Below, in pieces: positions 50,303 to 61,112 of a stretch of 64,000 bases of DNA. The stretch's first letter is position 1. Every line of letters starts with the position of its first letter. Source of the DNA: Ignelater luminosus (lineage: Eukaryota > Arthropoda > Insecta > Coleoptera > Elateridae); the NCBI GenBank assembly GCA_011009095.1, contig VTPC01091041.1:1-64000 (forward strand), in the 5' to 3' direction. The notes beneath the pieces were generated by a model. It made no database searches and had not been told where the DNA came from. It saw only the letters and a list, made by a program, of their open reading frames with translations. Made by a program: the position numbers and the translations under genes.

Positions 50303-51903
50303 CTGGACGTCTGACCACTCGGATAGTTCCTCCTTCTAACTCCATCAGGCAGGATCAGCAAGGGCGTCGCGTCAGTGCAAACAGGAAGTGCGCCACCCTA
50401 TTCTTAGTCTTTCGTCTTTGGAATGTACATTAGAAATGTGAACAGTTTAAGATTATTCATTGTTTTCTTCGGAAGTTCTGAAAAGAGAAGAAATGTTTCA
50501 AATAAAACCCATGTAAGTTCTTGCAGTTCAAGGTTTTCAAGACGCAAAACACAAGGATGTTTGTATCCAATGTTTGGTTCAAGATACACTCCGAGCTCCA
50601 CCATACCCTTGGCGTACAAGATAACTTGTTCATCGTCTTTTCTTCTGTTCAATGTCTTCTATCAAGTTGGCGACTAATAAGTGCCTTTTCAAGTAAAAAT
50701 CTTGAAAGAAAGGAATATGCGAGTATTCGAGAACTACACTTTTACTCTGAGAATTCCTTAGAAAGGCTTACCATTGACAAGCTGTTTTTGTCCTTGAAAG
50801 ACATCCTCCACGTGCTGTATTCTTCACCAGTTAAGTAGAAAACTCACACTAAATCTACTCGCTGAGCGATAGAACTAAGAACTCGTTTGGAACTTTTCAA
50901 AGTTGTTGGCATTGCGTGGATGTATCTTCTGAACTAAAGTTCAGTTTCTCTGCAAGTCTGCCTTCTTTCCTGTACAAATTTAGCCGTTTAAGGATAATAA
51001 AGGCAGGTTAATTTTCTCTTTTGCTACAATAATCTTGAGAAAAAGAGATCTCTTCTGAGAGATGTTTACTTAAAGTCACAGATACTAGCAGCAAATATTT
51101 TTGTTCCAATCTTGTTTTTATAAAATCATGCAACAGCTTTGAAATAATAATGAGTTGTTCTTGCACGAACGCCGTGAATTCTTTATTCTTTCTGAAAAAC
51201 TTTCAGAAATTGCTGTGAAATGGCTACCCTACTATATCAAAATTTGTGCTATGCTCTTCAAATGAATTTACAACTACAAAAAGACCATCTTTAAAGACAT
51301 GGCAACGCAAGGTTCAAACAATTTCTTTTGAAAAAACGAGTAATGTTCATAATGTTGGTCTGACAAGGATGGTTATAAATATCCCTCATGGTAAGTAACA
51401 AATTGAATTAGTTCAAAACCTAGAAAAACAACTTTACACCATACACATAGGTTCTGCAGGAGATCTTGACTACTGAATGGAACAGTAGAAAACGCCATTA
51501 CATTGGTTCTCATTTGATTAAATCGGCGCTTGATGAAGAACGGTCACAAGCTCTGCACGCCTTTCACTGGTTCACGGAAAGCAATACCATATCTTGGCTT
51601 GTATTCCACTAGCAAGAAAAAGGCCTTCAAGATGTAGATGTTTTACATTTCTTTGAAATATCTTTTTCCTTCTCGGAACTTGCTAAGAAAACGATAGACA
51701 GACTTGAATTATTCACAGCTCTGATGTATGTACGATCCAAAGACAGAACAACCAAAAGATATGTCGTTAACGAACGTTCAGAAAAACATTTTCTCAGCTA
51801 AGGATAGATTGGCGCAAGTCCTATTTGTACCGATGCGTCGCCCTTGAGTGGTTCCTTCGGATACAGTTGGAAGAACGGAATATCCAAGTGAAAGACAGAC
51901 GTC
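50303..51903. repeat. Long diverged inverted repeat (fold-back element candidate)
   Basis: The left arm (about 50,303-50,690) and the reverse complement of the right arm (about 51,500-51,903) align over several hundred bases with indels. Matching landmarks, read outside to inside, are GACGTCTG at both outer ends, GGGCGNCGC followed by TGCGCCA, CTTAG, GTCTTTGGA, a TTGTTTTCTT-like block, and GGCGTNCA near the inner end. The arms are separated by about 0.8 kb. Translated in opposite directions, both give a similar peptide (FSELxKKT followed by L-x-LFTxLMY). The arms may therefore be inverted copies of a once-coding repeat. The family is unknown to me. Confidence 0.6.
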
Positions 51904-52100
51904 AAAGAGGTGTGAAGAAAGTTCTCCATTCTGAGAAAGTGCAGCTGCAAATCGTTCTACAAAACAAATAGATGCGCATAAGGCCCTAAACCTTCAGCTG
52001 TGCAGCTCAGATCATTCTGAAGGGTTTAAGGAATCACAATGCTAAGTGGCTTGCTTAATCATTTCGTGTCAGGTTTTCCCAGGATATAGAACGTACTTCT

Positions 52101-52403
52101 CTTTAGTGTTTCAGGCCGGAATGTTTAATTTGACAACAATCTCTATTTTGCTTCATTCGGATCAAACTGACGTCATACAACACATCGGATTAGCGAAGAT
52201 TTGAGCATTGTTAGTAAAATTTGTAGACCAAAAGTTCAAAACACGACTTAAAATGTTACAGAAAAATTAAATCATTATTACTAGAACAGAACAATGCGTT
52301 TCCTAATACAGTACAATCTTACCAAGCTTATATATTTACCATGCCGAAATTGCTTCAATCCACACACATTCAGATCTCAGTCTTCTGACCTGAAACACTA
52401 AAG
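52101..52403. repeat. Short inverted repeat flanking about 270 bp
   Basis: CTTTAGTGTTTCAGGCC at 52,101-52,117 matches the reverse complement of 52,387-52,403 at 16 of 17 positions. It lies just upstream of the P-like transposase remnant and could be a small non-autonomous element or part of that element's subterminal structure. Neither is shown. Confidence 0.5.
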
Positions 52404-52559
52404 ATGGCTGTGACCTCTTCCACGAACACCTCGGTATTAGAATTATAATTATTATTCTAAATTAAGTAAATAAATTAGAATATGTGCCAGAAAAGAAGAC
52501 AAAGCAAATGACAGGTGTTGATTTAAGCAGCATTTCGAGCACATCTCAAGCAAATGGTA

Positions 52560-53970
52560 AGATTTTTTTCAGACACCGAAAAGAAAATTCTATCGCATTT
52601 TGTAAAAAGGCAAGGAATGTTGACCTTCGATGAAATGCAAGTGGGACAAAGTATTGCTTTACAAATAAAAAATATTAAACTTACCGTGATTCAGAATTTT
52701 GGAAACGACTATGGCCAAACCGCAAAAACAACAGATTTTCATGTGGTCTTCACTAACAGAAAGTTTTAACTAATCAGTTGCAGTTTATGTTGCTAAAGGA
52801 TCCACGAAGAAAACTTGTCTTGCCAAATTAATTCTAGAGATTATTAAAAAACTAGAAAATGCGGAAATCTTGGTGCATGGGCTTGTCTATGATGGTGCTA
52901 CAACTAATCGTAGAATATCAGAGTTTGGTGTTTCTGTAAACCAAACTGTTCGTCCGTATGATGATCTTTATTTTGCCTCTGATTAAATGCGTTCGACATC
53001 GACTTTTTAATTCTGCAACTCTTCGTGTATCATAGATCTTTTGAAAACATTATGTATTTCTTTATTACATAAGTTTTTCTGTTGTTCTTTTGCTAGTTTC
53101 TTGATGGAATGATTATAAAGTATTACTTGAGCAGGATATGAAATTACCAAATAACTTGCGAGTATATCCAAAATTATCGCTGCTGCATATTCAACCTCTC
53201 AAGTTGGCAACACAGGTTTTAACGGTTCTAATAGTTGTTGTTTCCTGTGACTTTAATTAGATTCTTTATTTTTTAGTAATGCTACAGCAGATGGACTGAC
53301 GAATTACAAAAACTACTGTAATATTTTGAAATATTCGGATGGTACCGTAAAATTTTCAAGACCTTTAAACGATTTATTTGATTGGCCTAATTGACGATAT
53401 CCTGCGGAGGGTATTCGAAAGCAAAGCAAAGATTTTGAAGTATGACTTTTTATGTATTAACTCCATTAGTATAAAACTATAATTGTTTCGATTATTCCAG
53501 ATATTGCAGGAGAATCTAAAATTGTTAGCTAAATGAGAAAAGATGTTCGAAAATGGACAAATTACAAAACATGAATTTCTGAGCAAAACTACTGAGAACG
53601 GTTTAAGGATGACTATAATGTCAACTATCAATCTTAGTAATTATTTGCTAGATAATGGTTTTCGTTATGTACTAACTAATAAGATGAATCAAGATCCTCT
53701 CGAGGTGCCTATAGATATAAATATGTAGCAGAACTCTTTACCCATTTAGTGATCGTGTGTAGATAGGCATGACATCTATGCATATAGTATCTAACATGTT
53801 TTCTTCTTTTCGTTCCGTTCTCTTGCATTTTTAGCAACTTTTAAATTAATTTAATTACATACCAAGAAAAAACCGATTCTTTTATATTTCAGAGATTTTT
53901 TTGGTAAAATTCGACAAGCTGGATGTGCAAATGATCACCCTACGTTTCCTATATTTCTGAAGCTTTACAG
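52560..53970 (+). pseudogene. P-element/THAP9-like transposase remnant
   Basis: Translated pieces in changing frames follow the order of P-element/THAP9 transposases. They are LTFDEMQV (about 52,620); KGSTKKTCLAKLI with LVYDGATTNRR (about 52,795-52,920); LRVYPKLSLLHIQPLKLATQ (about 53,157-53,215); RPLNDLFDWPN (about 53,361); TTENGLRMTIMST and TNKMNQDPLE (53,588-53,704); and FFGKIRQAGCANDHPTFPIF (about 53,893-53,950). The last two pieces are separated by a GT-AG intron-like insert (53,705-53,890) that joins them exactly. P-type elements normally carry introns. Stops at 52,767 and within 53,389-53,400, and a frameshift near 52,770, make it non-functional. The N-terminal THAP zinc finger was not found. 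Confidence 0.8.
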
Positions 53971-55091
53971 TATGTTATTTGTTTACAAACTGTTATAACC
54001 TCCCAACTTTGGAAATTGTAGTCTAGAAGGAACCATGCACATAAAGCAATTTTTTAAATAAGAATTCAAAAAATTCAACAAAATATCTTCTCAGTGAAAG
54101 AAAGAAGCTAAACTTAAAAGTAAGGCGACTCCTATTGGGTACTTAATATTTATTTTATGAATACCAAATATTATTAATTATTTAATAAATAATTGTCCAA
54201 TAAATTTGTTGGATATGTAGAATAGTTCAGTTTCAATTAAATTGCTTAGAGAAAATACATACACAACTTTGTTTCTTGTTCTTTTCTACAAATTCCTTAT
54301 ACACTTTAGAAAACACTAATTATAGTTAATTTTTCTGTGTTACTTTCGTCAGTCATTATATTTAAATATGTAGAAATATTATAAAGACTTTATGTAAAAA
54401 CACCAATAAAGCAAACAATAATTTGATTGTATTTAAGTAATCGTGCATTTTATTCTATAATAGTCTAACAGTAGTAGTAGAATCTTAACCCCGCATTTCC
54501 TATTTCTCACACCTAGGCTCGACCCTGATGGTGCTTCACACTGGTGATGATGATGCTGTGGGTATACCTAAACTTTTAATACCGTGACTAACACCAAGAT
54601 TATTAACGGCATCCAAGCTAAACGTTTCTGAAACAACCTATAAAGGCTTTGGTGAAGGAATTTCTAGTTTATTCCATCCTAATTCAGAACATTCTTGGCA
54701 TAGAATCAAGTACTTACTATAGCTTTCAAAAACTTCTTTAAAATTATTACATTAAGCTTTCAACATTCAGAATAAAAAGTCTACAATAAAGAGTACGCTT
54801 GTTCTCTCTTTAAAAGGTTTTGCCTTGTTCGAAGTAAATATTACTATCTGTACTATTGCAAAAATCAAGTGTTATTCTATAATTCCTAAATGGTTTGTGA
54901 AAAGTGAATCTGAGATTTCATTAATGAAGATTCTTAAACGGACTATACATTCTCAACAGCTACTTATCTGGGTACATTTTGTATCTTTAAGTTATCAACC
55001 TTGTAACAAAGTTTGACAGGTTCTAATCATATTATGACAATTTCAAAACAAATTATTTGTAATCAAAGTACACGAAACTACATTTTAAGAA
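53971..55091. other. Spacer between the P-like remnant and the FLAD1-domain gene
   Basis: No gene is supported. A minus-strand segment near 54,520-54,640 reads as an open, non-AT-biased stretch ending in a stop, but it belongs to no family I recognise. The 63-codon + strand frame near 54,825 also lacks signatures. Confidence 0.45.
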
Positions 55092-56213
55092 ATGGCGAAG
55101 TTAATCTGTAGATGTCTACCTAAAATTCCTGTTCGTTATTGTCATTATTCAAGCTTCTTTGCAAAAGAATCAAAAATGAAAACAGCAGGAATTATAGGTT
55201 AGGTATATAAGATTTTGTTTTGAAATACTGATAGCTTTCTTAAATTTAATTTTTAGTTATTGGAGATGAAATACTAAAAGGTGAAGTTATCGATACAAAT
55301 TCTAATTACATGACTACTAGACTACATCAATTAGGGGTCAAAGTTAAAAAGGTGGTTAATAACTTATTGTTCATTGCTTGTTCTTGGAATTTGTTTACTT
55401 CATTTACTTTTAGATATCGGTTATAGGTGATATATTCGAAGATATATGTCAGGATATTAAAACGTTCTCTCAGAAATACACGTATGTGATTACTACAGGT
55501 GGAATAGGTCCTACGCATGATGATATAACTTTTGAAGGTATTTATTGTGTTACTTGGTTGTATATCACTATAAAACATGATATCATTGCAGCTGTAGCCA
55601 AAGCATTTGATGAACCATTGATTCTTCATCCTGATCTTGTCAAACTTTGTACACAATTTTATAACACTACCGATATAAATTCACCAGGAATGAAATTGGC
55701 ACGTGTATGTCTAGTCTACATGATTTTATATATTTTTGAAAACAACTAATTAAATTGTAATGTTTTAGGTTCCAAAGTCTGCTAAATTAACATATCTTAA
55801 AACTGCAAAATTAAATTATCCAAATGTACGTGTAAGAAATGTTTATATGTTTCCTGGAATTCCACAACTATTCGAAAGATCTTTTGATATGTTAAGTTCT
55901 ACATTATTTCAATCCCCATGTAAATTTTATACTAAATATGTATATTTTAATGTAACTGAAGATAAGATCGCAAAAGCATTAGATTCGTTAGTTAAAGAAT
56001 TTCCTGATGTTTTGATTGGTTCTTATCCACAATTATTTCATAGGTGAGACAAATTGATTTTCAGGAATATTAAAAAGCTAGTGTTTGTCTTTTAGTGATT
56101 ATAAAGTGAAAATAACTATTGAATCTACTGAAGAGAAGTTAATTACAGAAGCTTATAATAAGTTATTAGAAATTGTCCCTGGAGATAGTATTGTAAAGAA
56201 TTATAAATCGTGA
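55092..56213 (+). CDS. FAD synthase (FLAD1) N-domain-like protein, MoCF/molybdopterin-binding fold, stand-alone
   Basis: Six exons join in frame: 55,092-55,197; 55,257-55,351; 55,414-55,537; 55,592-55,704; 55,769-56,043; 56,096-56,213. That makes 277 codons including the stop (276 residues), with short GT-AG introns of 51-64 bases. After a basic, Cys/Tyr-rich N-terminus that may be a mitochondrial presequence come GIIVIGDEILKGEVIDTNS (fold start), TTGGIGPTHDD (the conserved loop) and NVYMFPGIPQLF. All three match the N domain of animal FLAD1. The C-terminal PAPS-reductase-like FAD synthase domain is absent: the reading frame stops after the N domain and AATAAA follows. The protein should therefore not adenylylate FMN. 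In human FLAD1 this domain has been associated with FAD hydrolysis, so a flavin-homeostasis role is plausible but inferred. The start is the first in-frame ATG; an internal Met precedes KTAGII. Confidence 0.87.
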
Positions 56214-56238
56214 ATTGTTATGTAATTGATTAAGTTAA

Positions 56239-56244
56239 AATAAA
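56239..56244 (+). terminator. Polyadenylation signal of the FLAD1-domain gene
   Basis: A canonical AATAAA lies 26 bases after the stop codon TGA (56,211-56,213). The spacing fits a short 3' UTR and supports the gene ending here without the FAD synthase catalytic domain. Confidence 0.65.
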
Positions 56245-56541
56245 TATTTTTTTGTGAACCCGATTTTATTATAAAAATTTAAATTTGGCGGTTAGAGAAC
56301 GGTGGAACAATGAAAGGTAGGGATTCTACAAATGTTTCATGAATCACCACGTAGATGGCAGCTGATTTATTAATTTCACAGTGTTGTTCGTGAACATTAT
56401 TTAACGTGTAATTTATTATATTTTCGCTTTGTTATCGGAAATAATTAATTTTGTTGTAAAAGGAACATTAATTAATTGCTTGTGTCTATAAGTATTTTTA
56501 GATTCAATTTAATAACAGTGACAACTCGCCATTGTTTCCGC

Positions 56542-56668
56542 ATGCGTTATGTTTGTTTCTGTCAATTTATCATTTTTGTCTTTTTGTGTTATAAATTGAT
56601 TTTAAAGCAATTACCCCAACATCATCCTGAAACCGACAAGAAAATCCATACCGGCGTCTGGAGAGAGG
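56542..56668 (+). CDS. Possible first coding exon of a membrane-anchored protein (partial)
   Basis: The ATG at 56,542 opens MRYVCFCQFIIFVFLCYKL, a short basic start followed by a hydrophobic segment. A hydrophilic stem (QLPQHHPETDKKIHTGVWRE) comes next, then a donor-like AGAGGGTAATT with GT at 56,669. This looks like the cytoplasmic tail, signal anchor and stem of a type II Golgi enzyme or a signal-anchored secreted protein. I cannot identify the family, and no matching downstream exon was recognised within the window. Without splicing it would be a 52-residue ORF ending at 56,700. Composition is less AT-rich than chance frames nearby. Confidence 0.35.
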
Positions 56669-59387
56669 GTAATTATAATATTTCTTTTTTTGTAGTATAA
56701 ACATTTCTATCAAACGCAACCTAACCTAAAAATTTAAATTACCATAGATTTACTTTTAATCTCTTGTAAATTATACCGTATGGAATTTATTTATGGGTTG
56801 CTTTATGTTATAGGTAGTTATTTAGATGTAAAGTACTCGACTTGATAAATATTAACATACACGTAAAGTTAAATTATATTTCTAACCTCACATGAGTCTA
56901 TTTTATATTCACAAACAGATGTTATTATATTATTTCCATTAGTGCCATTTATGATTGTAATTTATTCATAATTACGTTTTTAATTTTTCCCAAAGATAAG
57001 AGATAAAATGAACTGAACACAAATATAAAGTTTTATAAAACGCGAGTCGCTCGAGATTTGTAGAGTTGAAAAACGTTCAATATACCGTAATAAACTTCGA
57101 CCAATGACCGCGGTTTTCTTGAATATCTGCTAAATAATGGATGGCTAGTTCCCATAGGAATAAATTTCATTTGTTCGGGAATGCTTTCATTTTTCTGGAA
57201 GTGGGCCTGAGAGAGTTACTTGATACAGATTAAAAGAGATTGGCTTGCAGTGTTATTTCGAATGGATTCGCCTTAACTTGATTTATTTATAAAGTTTTCT
57301 AATATTCTGCTTTTTAATTCTTTATTATATTCTTAGGCTGAAAATTGCTTTGGACGAACTTATTTGTGCTCCAATGGAAATTATTAATACAACACAAAAA
57401 GATAATAAGAGAAAGAAATTTAATTCTTCTAGTACAAATGTCTTCTGTATTTTTAATATCTTGAAAATTTCATTTCCGAAAATCCAGTTAATCATATCAG
57501 GAAAAAAAGCAGAAGGTATAGGTGGAAGGAAACTTCAAGCGATGGTCTATATTTCTGTTGTGGGATTTCTTTCATTCATAAGTGCGTTTAGCAATTTTGT
57601 CAACACCCCAGCGTACGTGAGAGAAATAAAATATTATTTACTCTCCACATTGTAAACCTTCAAACGTATAAGTAAAAAAGCATTTTTCGACTTACAAAAA
57701 GGAAGTTTTTCTTACGTTCCCTGTTTTTGTATGGCACGCTTTGTTGCCGCAATTAAAAGGAAAAAAAGTTTTTCTTTCAAACTATTAATTTATAATGTTG
57801 TAACTATGTAAAGTTATAACAACCCGACTGAAGTGAATAAAAAAATCTAGAAACTTTTAATATGAAAAGTCTAGTAAATAGATACGCAAGAAGTTATATT
57901 CAAATATACAGGATTGCCTTACATTTTTTTTTAACTTTTAGAGTTTATGATGTTTTGTTTTTTCAAAACAAAAACAGCTCACTCGATATCTTAGGTGATA
58001 ATAGTGAAAATATTGAATCTTTTGTAAACTCTACTATCTCTATCTATAATGAATAAGCTAGAAAAGAAAATGGTAAGAAGATAGTATTGCAGAATTTGAA
58101 ATTCAGTATTAAAAATATTGTCGTGGTCCATTTTTGGATTTCTACTAAGTAGAGTAGAGAGAGGGGTACTTTAAAATGGTGCGCTTACTTGACTTTGATA
58201 CTATCGAATAGTTTTTTTTAGATATCTAGAAGTCTAATATCTGATTTAATGAATTCTTTGATTAGATAATATGCCTTTTATGAAGGCAAGTATCATAAAT
58301 TTTGCATTCAAGAACCAATTCATGAAATACTAAATAAAAACCTGGTTTTACTTTGATTGTTCTTATAAAAACAAAAAACTTTGATAATTTTCACCAATAT
58401 GAATAACCAAGGAACTGTTCGTTTTTCCAACTGCCAAGTACTTTGTTAGATATTATAGAAAAAAGACTAAACTATACCATTCGATTCAAGGTCGCACTGG
58501 CCCAATATGGTCCCGCAGTCTGTGAACATTTTGGTCCCTATAACACAACACTTTTTAATCTGACAAAAAGTTAGTATTTTGAATTTCGGTCCTAAATACT
58601 TGATTCTAGACTGTTTTGACTGCAGGACTGCTACTCTTTTGGACCAGTATGACTGATTTGATAGACCAATATGGATTTAGCCTATGTTGTCTATAACATG
58701 TTTTACAAACTTTTCTTCTGGGTAACCATTGTGAAACAGGAAATTAAATCTTTTTGTTAAACTCGATATTTGAAGAATTCCAAAAGAATAAGAAAGTTTA
58801 GTCAGATATGGGGGTCTGTGCAGAAGAGATGATTGACCAAAGCAGGAGCAACTTGGGGAGATACGGATGCAAAACCTATTTCTTGAGAAAAGTGAAGGTC
58901 TGTTGGGTAGAAGACATAAAGGATTTAGTCGAACCTACTACCTTGTTGTGTTTCCAAGTTAAATAGATAAATTGTTTTTTGGAAGTCGAATCTCATCAGC
59001 TAAGTGGTAGGGTTACCATGATAGATCTGTAAACTGAAGAACTAAAGAATCGAACTGAACTGGGGTAAAATCGTAGCTGCTTATGAAGCAGACAGTAAAT
59101 AGCTCTGTCTGCTTTGAATCTTCAAGATGTAAAGTGGTGTTGAATGTAATTCGACTGAAAATATGTGGGCATCTTTATACTGATCAGACTTAACTGAAAC
59201 GATCACACTGAAAGGGGAACTGCAAGTGCGTAGCGTTTTTAAGAGTTGTGAAAATCTGTTTCTGACCGATGTTGTGATTTAGTAATTGCTATAGGCAGAG
59301 GGCTATGTTTAGTATTCTGTTATTGAACGGCCATTGTGGTACTTACCATGAGTTTTCCATACAGGCTGTATCTCTAGACTTAATTTA
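56669..59387. other. AT-rich region, no supported gene
   Basis: This could be an intron of the candidate gene starting at 56,542. Open frames such as 57,350-57,655 (101 codons) are AT-rich and lack recognisable motifs. Nothing else is supported. Confidence 0.5.
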
Positions 59388-59770
59388 GAGGTTAACTTAT
59401 TGGTGCTTTCGTTTTCTCAAAAAAAGTTCAAAGCGTGATAAAAAATCGATTCTGAGTGACTAATCTGTGGGAAAAAGGCAAAAGAAAAAACTAATATAGC
59501 TGAAGATATAAAATTAAAAACATTTTCATTACTGTTTTTTGTTTCTTACAATCTAGAATCTGAAGGACGCCTACTTGAATTTGATCCATCAAATAACTTA
59601 TTTTAAATGCATATTTCTTCTTTGCTATTTTCTCATAGCTAATTCACTTAGATTTAGTTAAAAAGATTTTTATTTTTAACGAATATCTAGTAAGTCGTGG
59701 GAAAACAAAAATCTTTAAAACTATTCAAAATAAGCAACTTTGTATCTCATGCTTTACGAGATATCTCCAG
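59388..59770. repeat. Old, diverged relative of the fold-back element family
   Basis: A left piece (about 59,388-59,450, TTTCGTTTTCTCAAAAAAAG context) resembles the left arm of the copy at 60,209. A right piece (about 59,660-59,765), which contains AATATCTAGTAAGTCGTG and GAGATATCT, resembles the right arm in inverted orientation. Divergence is larger than between the two later copies, so this is probably an older insertion. Its exact borders cannot be set by eye. Confidence 0.5.
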
Positions 59771-59864
59771 TCGCGGCAAATGGTGAGTTACTGCTGCAAC
59801 AGGTTTTTTTGAATGCAGGGAGCAAACACGTACGGATACAGCTAACTGGCGTCAAACTCAAAAG

Positions 59865-59898
59865 GTGTGCTGGAGTTTCACTAAACGTTACTCCACAC
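59865..59898. repeat. Small hairpin
   Basis: GTGTGCTGGAGT and ACTCCACAC form a stem with a small bulge around a loop of about 13 bases. It lies in the most GC-rich short stretch of the region. Function is unknown; it could be a remnant of a transposon end. Confidence 0.5.
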
Positions 59899-60208
59899 TT
59901 TTCTTGTCTTCCTATCGGCTGCCCAAGGTAAGCAAAAAGAATAAATTAGTTTGTTGTTTTCGAAATTTACGCGCGAAAACTATTTTCTGCTCTTTTTCTT
60001 AGGATGTTTTGAGTCAAGTTCCTCAAAATTGTTATTGTATTGTAATTAAGAAAAATGTTGCATGTCTGGATTGTAAAGTGATAAAGTAACAGAATAAACC
60101 AGTGAAAAAAAGTTAAAAACAAAATCGAATATCTCGAGACTACTCCAGGTGTAAACATTTAAATTTCATTGTTGTATTCAACGTTAAAAAAAAAGTCGAT
60201 ACCATATA

Positions 60209-61112
60209 CAGTGTGTCCACATTTCGATGCTCACTATTGGGATCTCGGAAATGGTAGGAGATACGAAGTCGGTTAAATTAGAAGAAATTATTTTGGAGAT
60301 CAATTTACGTATGCTTTTGTTTTTTCAAAAAAGTTCACGGCTTACTAGATATTTGCTAAAAACGAAATTATCTTATTTTTGTTTTAAATAAAAAGCATTT
60401 CCCACGTAGTGTGCCATGGCTTTAAACATATGAAAATCATTGATTTTTGTCAAATAAATTACATTTGTTATACAACAATTGCTAAAACAAAAAAAGACGC
60501 TTTTAAGATACTTTACTGAGCATTCACATATAGCATCAAATAAGCATCTAATGCCCCATAAAAGCGTATTTATTTTGTTTTAGCAATTGTTGCATAACAA
60601 ATGAATTTCTTTGATAAAACTCCACGACTTTGTGTGTTAGATGTCATGGCACACTATGATGAAAAATGATTTTCACTTCATAACTCGGTAAAACAAAAAA
60701 ATAGCTATGTCAAACTATGTATCACTGAAAAGCATTTAAGGCGTGCAGTTCAGTAATATGGAAATCAAGTAGGCGTTCCATTAGAAAAAATTTGGATTTA
60801 CGTTTCACCGCCGAAGTAAAACAAAAGACAATTGCGAAAATAATTTTTTGTGTTTCAGGGTAAATTCTCTAAAACATGCTCTTTGCTGTTCTTTTCTATC
60901 TTTGCTCGTTCCTGAGATATTTCACTTAAAAAAAAAATAAAATAATTTCGTTTTTAGCAAATATCTAGTAAGTTGTGAACTTTTTTTGAAAAAACAAAAG
61001 CATAAGTAAACTGATCTCCAAAATAACCAAAACTTTTCTAATTTAACCGACTTCGTATTTCTTACAATTTCCGAGATCCCAATAGTGAGCATCGAAATGT
61101 GGACACGCTATA
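60209..61112. mobile_element. Non-autonomous fold-back transposon, copy with both ends
   Basis: The left end begins CAGTGTGTCCACATTTCGAT. The right end, read in reverse complement, begins AGCGTGTCCACATTTCGATG after TA-rich flanks. The terminal arms match over about 170-190 bases (60,209-60,400 versus about 60,940-61,112), including ACTAGATATTTGCTAAAAACG. A second, nested inverted pair lies inside (about 60,451-60,506 and 60,557-60,615, core CAATTGCTAAAACAAA), so much of the 0.9 kb element can fold on itself. The right half holds about 250 bases with no counterpart on the left (about 60,690-60,930). There is no transposase ORF. TA-rich flanks suggest a Tc1/mariner-type or similar mobiliser, which is inference. 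Confidence 0.8.

Noticed and set aside
54520..54640. Minus-strand open segment ending in a stop, possible C-terminal exon
   Set aside because: No family recognised and no neighbouring exon on that strand could be read; surrounding minus-strand sequence is full of stops.
57350..57655. 101-codon + strand ORF as second exon after 56,668
   Set aside because: The acceptor at 57,334-57,335 would put a stop directly after the junction in the required phase, so it cannot follow the candidate first exon.
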